In this document: in pieces, positions 1 through 12,434 of the stretch
Layout: every line of letters begins with the position of its first letter
Numbering within the stretch: position 1 is the first letter of the stretch
Assembly (NCBI GenBank): GCA_003255065.1
Contig: QAOA01007971.1
Span: 196,370 to 260,369, forward strand
Length of the DNA: 64,000 bases
DNA from: Cercis canadensis
Taxonomy: Eukaryota > Streptophyta > Magnoliopsida > Fabales > Fabaceae
Direction of reading: 5' to 3'
Program-made: the position numbers and the translations under genes
Notes under the pieces: generated by a model
The model's database searches: none
The model's input: the letters and a program-made list of their open reading frames with translations, nothing else
Told to the model about the DNA's origin: nothing

Positions 1-334
1 GATGACCATTGGAGCAGAAACTATACAGTTCAGGCAGATTTTCAAAAGTTAAATTGTTCACTTTCCCGAGTACAATCTCATTTGTAGCATCAGCAGTAGC
101 TGCTCCTGATTCTATCACCAAGATTTCTTTAATCGACTTACATCCAATTATTCTTAGCTCTTGGAGATGCAAAAGACCTTTGGTTACAGGAAACGAAAAT
201 AAGTATTTGAAGTTGTCACATCCAAGCAGTTCTAATGATTTCAGCATTTGAAGGCTAATGCAGGGATCCTTGCATATATTAGTCAAGTGATCCAACCCAT
301 GTAAATTCAGCTTCTCCAAGTTGGGGAGTACAAC
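1..334 (-). CDS. LRR exon of an NLR gene, cut by the window edge
   Basis: On the minus strand this is open for the whole 334 bases after acceptor TTGAATGCAG, in phase 0. It encodes NLR-type LRRs: LPNLEKLNLHGLDHLTNI, LKSLELLGCDNFKYLFSF and LQELRIIGCKSIKEIL. The phase and strand agree with the exons at 4616-7345 and 1840-2454, so it is probably the next coding exon of the same gene. It could instead belong to a neighbouring NLR copy. The 3' end lies outside the window. Confidence 0.7.
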
Positions 335-464
335 CTGCATTCAAATTAAAGAGGACATTATCTACGAGACAAAAAATACCAGGGCAATAGAACGTAATTC
401 TTCAAGTTCAGCCTTGACAGATTACCTAATAGATACACTCCAGTACACTTTTTTTTGTTTTTTT

Positions 465-550
465 GGTTACATGACAACAAGGAGGTTCAAACCTTTGACC
501 TCCTGCATATTATATAAACCCCTCACCACTAAATCAAACTTAGTGGCTTA
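465..550. repeat. Possible SINE-like repeat fragment in an NLR intron
   Basis: The stretch contains GGTTCAAACC at about 483-492, which resembles an RNA polymerase III B box, followed by text typical of plant dispersed repeats. No complete element or target duplication is visible, so this is a weak call. Confidence 0.2.
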
Positions 551-607
551 AATACCCTCCATTACTAATTTACAGTTTTTCCTTTTTTGGCTGAAAACTA
601 ACTGTAC

Positions 608-759
608 AATTCTTCAAGCATTATTGTTGAGGCAACATATAGAGTAAACAATGATGTTAACTTCGGACAGTCAGATATTGTCATATCTATAATGTTGCAA
701 AATGATGATGATTGCCTCAAAATATATTATGATGAGCAAAGTTGTTGTGAGTTTGAGAT
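608..759 (-). pseudogene. LRR exon relic (copy A), truncated with a stop
   Basis: This is the 5' 150 bp of the same LRR exon. It keeps its acceptor (TCTACAG, 760-766), but an in-frame TAA lies eleven codons in, where copy B has CAA. Homology to copy B breaks off near 608 in the middle of an LRR unit. It is a non-functional fragment of the tandem array. Confidence 0.6.
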
Positions 760-1839
760 CTGTAGACCCTACAAAACCATAAATTCTTATGTCAAACTAA
801 AATGTCTCTTGTAATGTGTATTTATTTGGTATTATTTTTAAAAGTTAAAGCATTTTTCATTTTTATATGGAGTTGTGAAGTTTATTTCTAGAGGTTACTT
901 TCTTATTAATTACTTGTACTAAATATATTTAAAACTTTCTATCTAAATAATGAAAATCAATGCAATTCACAAAACTTAGAGAATCTTTTTCATTTCAATT
1001 ATAAGAATCAAATAAACAGCGATTATATAGGAAATGTTATGATTAATCCAACACACAACAAACTTTAAAGGAAGTGCACACACTTTAAAATAATAAAGAA
1101 ATATAAAGGTAGTATATCATAATACATCAAGGCAAAAGACCTGTATATTGCATCTCTGTTGGACCAAAAAAGCCAATAGTTTTTTAGGGTAAAGCTTCAT
1201 TAATTCACAATAGAGTTAGAAAACAAAACAACATGGACGATTGTTGGAGGAGATTTCACCCAACATTCTTTTCAGTAGGAACAGGCTGGCGAAAATGTAT
1301 GTAATTCTAAAATTGCTGTGTTCATTTTGCATTTAGGATCATATTTGTTTTGAATATGTTAAACATATTTCATACTAATTTTTCAGGTAGTAGAAAATTT
1401 TGTTAAACTTTAAAAACTAAAATAGAAGTTGTACAGAAGTAGGATAAACTAGTGGCAGTGGAAATTATTTTGATATAATTGTATGACAAACAACGACAAG
1501 TGGGAAAAAAATACTAGTGCAAGTATTTATGACTAATTAGACATGTAAATAGACAAGTGTTGGGTGAAAATATTTTATTTGGAGAAAGGGACTACAAATT
1601 TTAGGAAACAAAAATAAATAAATAAATTAGTTAAAAAAGAAATGTAAATTGATAATTGGGATGGCGAATAGCCTTACTTAAGTTAGATATATGAACCTTT
1701 GAAAACACCGATACTATTGCATTCAGTACTAATCTAGAGGAGATTAAATATGACTTCTTAAACAACCCAATTGGTGTTGTAAGGAAACAATAAATAGTAA
1801 GATTTTATATTTTAATAAAAAGAAAGAAAAGAACGGTAC

Positions 1840-2454
1840 CTCTGTGATTATGTGGTCCTGTTGCATCGCGTCATAAGGAACCAAGAAATCACATATAGAT
1901 GCGATGCTCAGCTCAGAACATTCAAATGACTTCAGAGATGGGCATGTTGCATAAAAGTTGTTAGGGCAAATGCTGATGATCTTTGGCAGATTATTCAGAT
2001 AGAGATCTTCCAATGCAGGGAGGTCAATTTTAATCTCAAGATTCTCATTCTGATGAGATAAATTATCTCCATGATGGTATTGCCCAAACACATATTTCAG
2101 CTTAGGAGCTGCTTCGATACATATACACTGCAGATGTAGAAGGTTTCCAGAACAACTGACTGGAAATATAAATTCCAATACACTGCAACAATAGACCCAG
2201 AGCCTTCTTAATTTTGGGAAGATAGAGCTGTTGTTCTTGTGATTTTGGTAATCTCCTCCATCTGTTATTATCTGCTTCATTCCATGGCAATCCCTAATTG
2301 TTAATTCTTCAAGCATTATTGTTGAGGCAACCGATAGAGTAAACAATGATGTTAACTTCGGACAGCCAGATATTATCATCTTTATAATGTTGCAAAATGA
2401 CGATGATTGCCTCAAAATATATTGTGATGAGCAAAGCTGTTGTGAGTTTGAGAT
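1840..2454 (-). CDS. LRR exon of the NLR gene (intact copy B)
   Basis: An open 615 bp exon of exactly 205 codons is bounded by acceptor TCTACAG and donor GAG|GTACCG, both phase 0. It encodes plant NLR-type leucine-rich repeats such as CPKLTSLFTLSVAS and LPALEDLYLNNLPKI, a pattern typical of C-terminal LRR exons in this NLR group. Its phase allows direct splicing from the main exon ending at 4616. It is the best preserved of three tandem copies; the others lie at 608-759 and 3529-4164. A single N at 2484 lies in the intron just upstream, where about 190 bp present in the sister copies is missing. It is most likely used as the second coding exon of the gene, but no transcript evidence is available here. 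Confidence 0.7.
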
Positions 2455-3331
2455 CTGTAGACCCTACAAAACCATAAATTCTTNTTCCAATTGTAAGAAA
2501 CAAATTAACAAAGAGTATAGAGGAAATGTTATGATTAACCCAACACACAACAAATTTAAAAGGAAGTACACAGGAGTTAAAATGATAAACAAATATAAAG
2601 GTAGTATATCATAATACATCAAGGAAAAAGACCTCTAAGCTACATCTCCGTTGGACCAAAAAAGCCAGCAGCTTTTTAGGGTAAAACTTCATTAATTTAC
2701 CATAGAGTTAGAAAACAAAACAACATGGATGATCGTTGGAGGACACTCCACCCACCATTCTTTTCAGTAGGAACAGGCTGGCGAAATTGTATGTAATTCT
2801 GAAATTGCTGTGTTCATTTTGCATATAGGATCATATTCGTTTTGAATATGTTAAACATATTTCATACTAATTTTTAAGGTAGTAGAAAAATTTATTAAAC
2901 TCTAAAAACTAAAATAGAAGTTGTAAAGAAGTAGAATAAACTAGTGGCAGTGGAAATCATTTTGATATAATTGTATGACAAACATCGACAAGTGGGAAAA
3001 ATAGACTAGTGCGAGTATTTATGACTAATTGGACGTGTAAATGGACAAGTGTTGGGTGAAAATGTTTTATTTGGAGAAGAGACTACATTTTTTAGGAAAC
3101 AAAAATAAAATAAAATAAATAGTTAAAAAATAAATATAAATTGATAATTGGGATGGCCAATAGCCTTACTTAAGTTAGATATATGAACTTTTTAAAACAC
3201 TGATACTATTGCATTTAGTACTAATCTAGAGGAGATTAAATATGACTTCTTAAACAACCCAATTGGTGTTGTAAGGAAACAATAAATAGTAAGATTTTAT
3301 ATTTTAATAAAAAGAAAGAAAAGAACAGTAC

Positions 3332-3503
3332 CTCTGTGATTATGTGGTCCTGTTGCATCGTGTCATAAGGAACCAAGAAATCCCATATAGATGTGATGCT
3401 CAGCATGGAACATCTAACTAACTTCAGAGATGTCCATGTTGCCGAAAAGTTGTTGGGGCAAATGCTAATGATCTTTGGCAGAACCCACAGAATGATACTT
3501 TCC
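3332..3503 (-). pseudogene. Partial LRR exon tail next to an assembly gap
   Basis: A third piece of the same LRR exon, covering only its last 172 bp, lies left of the N at 3504. It matches 3529-3700 almost base for base, and both copies are followed by the same intron start. This may be a real partial duplication or two alleles joined at the gap. Confidence 0.5.
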
Positions 3504-3528
3504 NTAAAAAGAAAGAAAAGAATAGTAC

Positions 3529-4164
3529 CTCTGTGATTATGTGGTCCTGTTGCATCGTGTCATAAGGAACCAAGAAATCCCATAAATCCCATAAATCCCA
3601 TATAGATGTGATGCTCCTCAGCATGGAACATAATACTAACTTCAGAGATGTCCATGTTGCCGAAAAGTTGTTGGGGCAAATGCTAATGATCTTTGGCAGA
3701 TCCCACAGAATAATACTTTCCAATGCAGGGAGATGAATTTGAATCTCAAGATTGTCATTCTGATGAGATAAATTATCTTCATGATGGTATTGCCCAAACA
3801 CATATTTCAGCTCAGGAGCATCGTGGATGGAGATAGACTTCAGATGTGGAAGGTTTCCAGAAAAGCTGGCTGGAAATATAAATTCTAATACGCTGCAGTT
3901 CTCGACCTCAATCTCTTCTAATTTTGGGAAGATACAGCTGTTGTTCTTGTGATTTTGGTAATTTCCTCCATCTGTTATTATCTGCTTCATTCCAACACAA
4001 CTCCAAATTGTCAATTCTTCAAGCATTATTGTTGAGACAACTGATAGAGTAAACAATGATGTTAACTTTAGACACCTATCTATTTTCATCTTTTTAACCT
4101 TGCACAGTGCCAATGATTGCTTCAAAAAACATTGTGCTAAGCAAAGTTGTTCTGAATTTGAGAT
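3529..4164 (-). pseudogene. Decayed LRR exon (copy C) with a lost splice acceptor
   Basis: This tandem copy of the 1840-2454 exon has an open LRR reading frame, for example CLKLTSLFTLSVVS and LPALESIILWDLPKI. The acceptor that reads CTACAG in copies A and B reads CTACTG here (4165-4167), so the AG is gone. Other AG positions nearby give the wrong phase or an immediate stop after a phase-0 donor. The copy also carries a small in-frame expansion encoding a WDL repeat. Its donor GAG|GTACTA at 3528-3529 is kept. It is probably skipped or degenerate, although a cryptic acceptor cannot be excluded. Confidence 0.6.
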
Positions 4165-4615
4165 CAGTAGTCCTTACAAAATAAAAAATTCTTGTTATGT
4201 CAAACTAAAATATCTCTTGTAATATGTATTTTATTTGGCATTATTTTTTAAAGTTACAACATTTGTCATTTCTATATAGAGTTGAGAAGTTTTATTCTAG
4301 AAGTTACTTTCTTATTAATTGAAATCATGAGAATTAATGGAATTCACAAAACTCAAAGAAAACATTTTTCATTCCAATTGTAAGAAACAAATTAACAAAG
4401 AGTATAGAGGAAATGTTATGATTAACCCAACACACAACAAATTTAAAAGGAAGTACACAGGAGTTAAAATGATAAACAAATATAAAGGTTATATATCATC
4501 ATACATCAAGGAATAGGGCCTGTGAGGTGACAGAGGGAAAGAAACGTTTTCTTTAGGCTATTGAAAGAAGAAGAACAGACATTTAATGTAAATAGAATGT
4601 GACAGAGTGGAGTAC

Positions 4616-7345
4616 CGATGAGGTGTTGTTGTCATGCTGTCTTGCCTTGGGACAATCTTCATTCTGATCCTGAACTATTTCCTCTCGTTCCTCTTTGTCC
4701 TCTGTTATTATGTATTTCAATTCCTTGCACTCTGTTATTCTCAGCTGTTTTAGCTCCACTAGACTTTGAGCAGTAGAAAATGTGAAAAGAGATGTCAGCT
4801 TGGGACAATCTCGCACATCCAGTTTCTCAAGTCTTCTTAGATTCAAGTTCCTCACAAGTAGCCTGCTACGCAGTTTGCTGCATCCGTGTATCTCTAGCGA
4901 TTGTAACTTCTCAAATAAGTCAGGAGGAGTTTGATGACCATGGCATAGTTCTTTCAGATCACACATTTCTTTAAGTTGTAGCTTAATCAATTTGGAGAAG
5001 ATGGTTCCTATCAAAGATGGACGACCAGAAGTATCAATCAAATACTCCATCCCAAAATAGGTATAAAGCACAAGTTGAGTCAATTCATTCATGTCTCCTC
5101 CTATTGCTTCAACTAAGGCAGGGACAACACTTTTATAACCTCCCTGAATTTTCTTTAAGCCAAGATACTCTGCTCTTTGTATCATATGCTTAATTGTTGT
5201 ATTTAAGATGGAATCAATCAAGAATTGTTCAATACCTACACCTTTTGATACTGAATCTGTTATTCTGAAATGATCGAAATCATTAGCAGGATTTTCTAGA
5301 GATATACGATACCTCTGCAATTTTGGTGAGATGCTGTCTTTATAAAATAAATCAGCAACAATCCCACTAGTAAACTCCCAGTTTGGTCCGAAGTTACGCA
5401 CAAAATGCAGCTCTTCTATTTGGAAAAGTCTGCCAATCACTTTAAATGGATTCCTTTTAATTTCACAGTCTTCCAATTTCAACAATCTTAATTTTTCCAA
5501 TTCCCTAATTTCATTGGGCAGTTCATTGATTAAACATCTTATCAACTCGAGAGTCTCAAGTCTTTGTAGTTTCTTCAGAACAGAGATGTCTTCAAATTTT
5601 GAATTTGTTAGGCGTAAGGTTCGGAGACCTTCCAACAACTCAATTGATCGTGGCAACTTTAGGGTTGATCGACTCCACCAATCCCTTCTCCATAGAGCCA
5701 GAACTTTAAGATCAATCATTCCTTCAAAAAATGCCTTTGGTACTTCCAAGGAATCTTCTTTATCTATGCTAACTAATAGAATCTCAAGTTTAGGACACGA
5801 CAACCGTTCAGGAAAGTCGATCATGTTTTGGCAATACAAATATCTTATTGCCCTCTGTTTTTCAATATTACCCAAATTCCATCTCGGCCCCACAATCAAC
5901 TGAATCTCATTGTTTGCTATCAACTTAGCCACATCACGTACCAAATCATGCATTTTCACATATCTTCCTTCATCAACTTCCATCAATAAACAAGATTCTA
6001 TTAGCCTTTTGTTAGCTCTATGCATGTCATCCCTTGCTGTTGTGTATGAATCAATCTCCCCAAATAGTCCCAATCCTATAGCAAACCTGGTCAAATCTTC
6101 CAAAGGGATTTCATAATCTTCAGGGGACAAAGAACAGAGCTTGAAGAGCTCCTGCGCATGTTCATTATTTAGAAAATCATAGCTTACTTTCAAACTTCTG
6201 TAAACTTCTTTGAGTTCAAGATCAGTAATATCAATTGGTCTAGGATTTCTCAAGCTTTTCAAAGCTGCATTCCAATCTTCAAGAGGCTGGTTCTTTAAAG
6301 TGCTTGCTACTGCTGCAAGTGCAACTGGTAAGCGTTTACATTCTTTTGCGATTTTTTCAGCTGTATCCTTCAATTTCTTGGAGGAATTATCATTAATACC
6401 TGAATGCTTTTTGAAGAAATCCCAAGCTTCATGTTCAGATAAGATATCCAGCTGAATTGTAGAATCTTGGCATTCCATTGAATGACAAACATTCAAGTTG
6501 CGAGTAGTTAAAAGAACACGACAACCCTTGTGATTGTGATCACGTGGAATCCCGATGTCTTCAAATTTGAGCTTTTCCCAGACATCATCTAGTATTATAA
6601 GTATCTTTTCACCATTAGTTAACCTCAGCCAGAGCTTCTTTGCTCTCTCTAAATCGTTTTCTTCTTGTTTGAATTCCAAACCCAAAGGCCTTGCAATTTC
6701 ATCTTGAATCTTCTTAACATCTGGATTATTGGACACAACAACCAAGATGACTTTGTCAAAAAGCTTTTCCTTTTCAACTTTTTCACCCACGTCAATTACC
6801 ATTGTGGTTTTACCTGATCCCCCCATCCCCTGCAGTGCAATCTTATAACTCTCGTCATTTTTTAGTGCCTCCAAAAGCTTACCATAAACCAATTTTCTGC
6901 TGTCAAAGTGGACAAAATCCGGTGAAGAATAGTATTCCAAGCCAGGAAGTTCAGCAGTGCGTCCAATTTTGGCAAAATTACTATTTTCGACGAGTGCTTT
7001 AATCTTTTGTGTCTTCTCTGCCAAGTCCCTGCCTCGTCGGTACTGCCAAATGCAATTGCGACACCAACCATAAAAACATGACTTTTTGGTCTTGGTATCT
7101 TCTGCAATGAGACCCGTGGCTCTATCCTCCCACAGTTTAACCTCCTCCACAATCTCCTTAACTGCATTCGTGTTCTCTTCAATATCTTTCTGCACATCTC
7201 TTCGTTTTGCTTCCAATGTTTTCTTTTCCTCTTCAAAGTGTTCAGCAATTTTCTTGAAACAGCATAGATAATAAGCTTCATCTATTGCTCTGTCCACTAA
7301 TCTCTGAACAATGTTGGTTGCCACACTCTCAGGGATGCCCGCCAT
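4616..7345 (-). CDS. CC-NBS-LRR (NLR) disease-resistance protein, main exon
   Basis: This exon codes for the first 910 residues of an intracellular immune receptor of the RPS2/At4g27190-like CNL group. Such proteins detect pathogen effectors and switch on defence through ADP/ATP exchange. An N-terminal coiled coil is at about residues 25-75. The P-loop GMGGSGKTT lies near residue 172, kinase-2 LIILDDVW near 249, RNBS-B GCRVLLTTR near 278 and the MHD motif (MHDLVRD) near 463. LRRs follow from about 520. The GLPLA site is altered to KRLPVALAA. The ATG at 7343-7345 directly follows a good acceptor (TTGATTTAG), so the 5' UTR is probably interrupted by an intron. I end the exon at 4616 because a G|GTACTC donor there leaves phase 0, matching the phase-0 LRR exons further downstream. 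Reading through the donor adds only ten codons before a stop, giving 920 aa. The family and motifs are clear; the splice to later exons is inferred. Confidence 0.9.
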
Positions 7346-10060
7346 CTAAATCAAGGTCAGCAAATTATATAGTAAGAGTTGATCCCAATAAATATTTATA
7401 AAGCCACAAATAGTTAAATACTTGATAATATGCTACCTCCTCCCTCCCAAAAGTGGGTACTCCTAATCTAAATTTTAGTAGGTTTTACATTTATAGTTAA
7501 TTTTTTAATAAAGAGAGGCGCATAAAAAAAATTACAGATTAGCATATACATATATTTTAAATTATTGATTTCTTGTTTATTTTGGTATTGGTATCGGTCA
7601 AGTGTTGTCCAAGGGTATTCTACTCAGTAAATTTTCAATTTAAAACCACATATAAAATCTAAATTTGTGCTTCGTAACCCTTTTTTTTTTCTTCATATAT
7701 TGGCATAATGATTCAAACTCCTTATCTTCTACAAACTATCCAAATCCTTGATCAAATGATTATATCTAGTGGCTTGTGGTGACTAATCTTGCTGTAAAGG
7801 GATTCATGTGCATCTGAGGAAATTTTAGGTTATTGCTTCATCCATTTCATTTCATCTTTGTAATATATGTTTATCATATTTTGTTACTATATTTTCTTTT
7901 TTAGTACACAAACACGTCTTCATTATTTATATACTTTATACTATATAAATCATAAATTTAAAATCAAATAAAGAGAGTACATATGTGGTGATTAATATTG
8001 TTATAAACAGAATCATAGTTTGCAGATACATTCTATATTTTAGGATATTTTCATGTGTTTTTTTCTAGACCTCAACATTTACCGTATTTGAATTTTATTA
8101 GACCTACTGAAACTTTATAAACTCTGTAGAACTTTTAATTTGACAGTCTAAAATAAGGATGTACATACCTTTTTTCTTGGATTTTCTTTACTATAAGAAG
8201 ATGCCTTTGCGAATGACGTCTATTTTCCCCTCTTGTGGCTCATCAAATTTTCCCAAAAGGAAACTAATAAATAGAAAACTCAATAAGTATATTAAGGTTG
8301 TATATAATCTGGAATCAAATTTCAAGAAATAAGTATTTATGAGAATCATATCAAAACTATTATTAACCAATGTAAGTTTCAAACAAAATAAGTTGAAGAC
8401 TCACATGCACCATTGAGAAAGAAGACAAGATGAGAATAGAGAAGTCAAATGATTTACAAAATTAAATAGGATAAGAAGAATAAACAAACATCGAATATCT
8501 TTAGCACTAGCCATAATATTTACTTTTCAGACTTAGTAAAATATTTCTCTTTTCTTTTCTTTTTTTTATTTTTTATTTTTTTACTTTTTTTTCTCCATTT
8601 TACTGTTTTAGTTCAAGAAAGAGACAAAGAACAACAAATGATAAGAAACCTCAAAAGACAAACCCAAGCAGGAATAAATATACTATTTAACTTTAATAAA
8701 TGAAAAAATGATATTACTATTTTATTTCAAAATATTTGTTCTGAAAAAAATAAAGTATAATAATTTAAAATTTTGATTATATCTAATTAAATTCAAATAC
8801 TACCAAATGGTGCATGTATAATAAAAGTGTAAAAAACAAAATTGAAATGTATGTATCACTACCTTAGAACAAGACATAACACAAACAAGGGATATACCTT
8901 TTTTCTTGTATTTTCCTTGTTGTGGGAAGATGCCTTCAAGAACAACGGCTTCTTTTTTAATACTGAGGCACAACAAATTGAAGATCTTTAGGTTTTTTGT
9001 CATTATTGGTTTTCAAAGGAAAAACAGCAAACAGAAAACTAAAGAAATATATTGAGGTCCTACAAAATTGGCATTTAATTTCAAGAAATAGTTATTTATT
9101 AGAATCAGATCAAACTTACATCAACCAATATACGTTTGAAACAAAGGAAGGTAAAATCTAACAAACATCAATGAAAAATTAGATAAGACAAGAACAATAA
9201 AGTTAAGCAGTTTACAAAAGTAAAGAGGATAAGAAAGAGAAAAGTGTATTCATAGAGATATATATTTCTGCACTAGCCTACAATATTCGATTTTGAGACT
9301 CAGTAAAATGTTTGTCTTTCTTTTTCTTTTTTTTTTTTTTTTTTCTTTTTTACTCTTTTAATTAAAGAAGAAGAACGAGAACTAATGATGGGAAACCTCA
9401 ACAAAAACCCAGTATGAACAAGTATACTTAGAAGCAGAAGCAGTAACTTTGAGAATCTAAAAGCTTATCAATCAAGACTTGCACTATCATACTTACTAGC
9501 AAATTTTTCTTTTCTTTTTCTGGTTTCTGGGAAGAACGGCAATGAAGAGAAAACGAGAACGTGGAATTCAACTCGAAGCAGTTAGAACACAGCTACTGAT
9601 TAGGAAGAAGCAAAAAAATTTAGTAATATGAGAGAATTGAAGAGATGAACGAGAAAGATTTGCAGTATCACATATATGCAATAGCCAATGTGAAATGAAT
9701 TGCCATTGACAAGATGGAGTGAACTGATGACTTAAATCTTTCTTTATTATTTTAGTTGTGTGGGGCCCAATCTAAAGTTCTCTGCCTACCCTGCTCCCTA
9801 TCTTCTTCTCATCACCTCGTTCCCTGTCATCCACATGTGTAATTTATGAAATGAATTAATTAATGATTCAAGCTTTATATGTACCTTGCCTTCTTAAGAA
9901 AAATAAGCTAAAGATTTTTGGATAACAAAATATTAAATTATCTATGATTTTAAACAATTTATCAAAACAGTGAACTTCTTTTTTTTTTTTTAATATAAAG
10001 AAAAAAAATGAGTATAACACAATAATATCTCCTTTTTTTTTTTTTGATTTTCTATTGATG
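7346..10060. other. NLR upstream region with a diverged tandem duplication
   Basis: No coding gene is supported. About 8165-8640 recurs in diverged form at 8890-9370. Both copies start with a TACCTTTTTTCTTG-like motif and share 'ttcaagaaata' and 'cagtaaaat' blocks and a T-rich tail. Minus-strand sequence near 9480-9700 looks like a plant leader (CT and AG rich, no long reading frame). Because the NLR start codon abuts a splice acceptor, a noncoding first exon of that gene may lie here. T homopolymer runs occur near 7680, 8560 and 9320. Confidence 0.5.
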
Positions 10061-10359
10061 TCTGGGCTTCGTCCGACTAATCAAGTTTCGAGTCGAAAAA
10101 TATTACAAATGTGACAAAGCTCTCCCAACAAATGCAGTTGCATTTTCAAGAGTTCGAACCCGAAATCCTTAGTTAAGTTAAAACACCTCTTTATTAAGTG
10201 ATCTACACGCTTGTTGCTACAATCTCCCATTTTCTTCTCGGTTGCATTGCACCGTTGTATACTTGCTAATTGTTGAGTCGAGCCAACATGCAACGACGCT
10301 ACTAAAAGTACCTATTTGGGTTGCACCATAAAAGATTTCTTGTCAGACTCTTATTTTCG

Positions 10360-11620
10360 TTAACGAAGAAGACAACAAAATAAAATAATGGAGCCAACAC
10401 AAAGCACTGCATAAGTTGACTATTAATAGATAAGATAGAGGAAGCTTCAGAATTCCAGCACTAAAGCATATTATTCATTTATTGTCTTCTATCATTCCAG
10501 CACTGCATAGGATTCCTGAAGAGAATTGTTTAGTTGTTAGGCATCTTTAACTTTCACTTGAAAGAGGGTCATGCCCTTGTCCCCTCTTGCTTCCCTTTTT
10601 GTGGCCACTAATTATTAAGGTGCATGCTCTTCCCTTTTTACTGGTTACGTAAAGGTTAGTAGTGGAGTCCCTTTTTCTTTTTCTTTTTGTCCATTTGCAC
10701 CGATTTTCAAAGATTCCCCCACTCATGCATGTCCTGTGGGTACTGTCTATTATTGATGCATCATAGTAAAGATTTGAACTCATAAAATTGAAAACTAAGG
10801 GGGGATTACATGATTATTAAACCATAAAACCAACTTATTCATTAACATTTAATTGTGTTTTCGTTTTCCTCAAAACATGCCAGAGTAGTATCGATGAAAG
10901 ATATTAATTAAACAAATAATACAAAATAAAATTAAATAGTGTTGAAGATTGACCTAATAGCCAACACAAATCTTTATTTTTAAAAAAAAAATAAACAATT
11001 TGGTTCTCTATTTTCAAATTAAACGATTTGATACTTTATTTTAATCTCTATTATTGACCTATGGTTGATGGCAGTGCTTTAGTTTACTGCTAGGAAATAG
11101 AGTCTCCTAGCTAAACCTCAATGTATTGAAGTCATTTTCACCTCTGATTTGCATATGTTCCATTCACTTGCCTTGTCATTTACCTTACTAAACATATTTT
11201 TTTTTTTTTTTTTTTCCAAAAAGAAAATCTCTTTCCCCCCCCTTTCCCTTTTTGGTGTTGGTTTGTTAACGATATTTAATGCATCATAGTAAATATTTGA
11301 ACACAAAATTAAAAATTAAGGAGGTATTACATGCTTATTAAACTACAAAGCCAAGTTATTCATTAACCCGTTTACTTACAGTATTCAGTTTGCTGACTAC
11401 ATTTAATTGTGTTTTGTTTGCCTTTAAACACGTCAATAACAGTGGTCGATGAAAGATATTGATTAAATAAAAGGGGCTAAACAAATTTAAATAGTGTTGA
11501 AGATTGACGTAATAGTCAACAAATCATGGCATAAGTTGATTATTGATGGATAAGATAGAGGAAGGTTCAGAGTTCCAGCACTAAAGCATAGTATTCATTA
11601 TTGTCTTCTATCATTCCAAA
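10360..11620. repeat. Diverged direct duplication, noncoding
   Basis: Two units repeat in the same orientation. 'gataagatagaggaag' followed by 'ttccagcactaaagcata' occurs near 10430 and again near 11548. A block containing 'gatgcatcatagtaaa', 'gatgaaagatatt' and 'aatagtgttgaagattgac' occurs near 10755-10955 and 11277-11512. Short open frames on the minus strand here are not conserved between the units, so I call none of them genes. The remainder up to 12434 shows nothing recognisable. Confidence 0.55.
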
Positions 11621-12434
11621 TTACAGAGCCACGTACATTTCATAAACCGTGTGGGACATGGGCTTTAAAGAGAGAGATATTTGATGAGACCTAACATGTA
11701 ATTTTCTAAACCGTGTGGGACATGTGGGAGTGGAAAGGGTTTTAAAGTGGTATGGACATGTACAAGACTCGACAAAGTTTTAAATACATATGCAGATCAA
11801 TATAATGCGAAAGATATAAAGCAGTTTTATACATATCCAATGGCAAATTGTGAGTATGAAAAGTTTTGGGGTCGGCATTGAGCCATAGCCTAACTCATCA
11901 AATCATACTTAATCGTACCTTCATCAAATTTGTTGGCTAGAAGGGGATGAAGAACCATATTAATAAAGACAACAGATGCAACTAATATTCACTGTTGATT
12001 TTCTTTTGTTGAAAATAGCTGTACATCATATATGGTACCTTATCTGTGAAAATATCTTGAATACGTATATAACTATAACAGATTACAAGTACAAAGATGC
12101 CAGGGAGAAAACTATCTTCACAAAATTTTTGGAAGTGTCGTCAACTAAATAACTTTCTCAAACTGTCAGTTTTTGAATAGCTCAAAGGGTAAACAGGTAG
12201 AAGGTGGCGCATAACCTGTCCTTGAACTCGGTTTGTTTGGCCACTATTCCTCAAGAACTGAAACCCACAAAGCCTTTGTAATCCTACAAGAAAAACATGT
12301 ACAAGTATCATAAAAGTAATTCAGTGTTTCTCCCTCACCATGACCCCTCCACAAAGCCTTATACACATCAATACAAGATAGCCTTGCAATAATCCTATTT
12401 TGTTATTTAACATTCACAAGTGTGGCTACAAACC

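Larger units (their letters stand above)
770..4560. repeat. Tandem duplicated LRR exon-intron units
   Basis: Intron blocks repeat along with the exons. Sequence near 1030-1740 recurs at 2515-3240, and its first part recurs again at 4395-4510. The exon starts at 759, 2454 and 4164 head three units. Copies differ by scattered substitutions and small indels, so the duplication is old enough to have diverged. The repeated intron segments hold no gene of their own. The single Ns at 2484 and 3504 fall inside the array. Confidence 0.75.

Noticed and set aside
483-492. B-box-like GGTTCAAACC as a tRNA gene
   Set aside because: No A box, cloverleaf or anticodon arm at the right spacing. At most a SINE-like relic.
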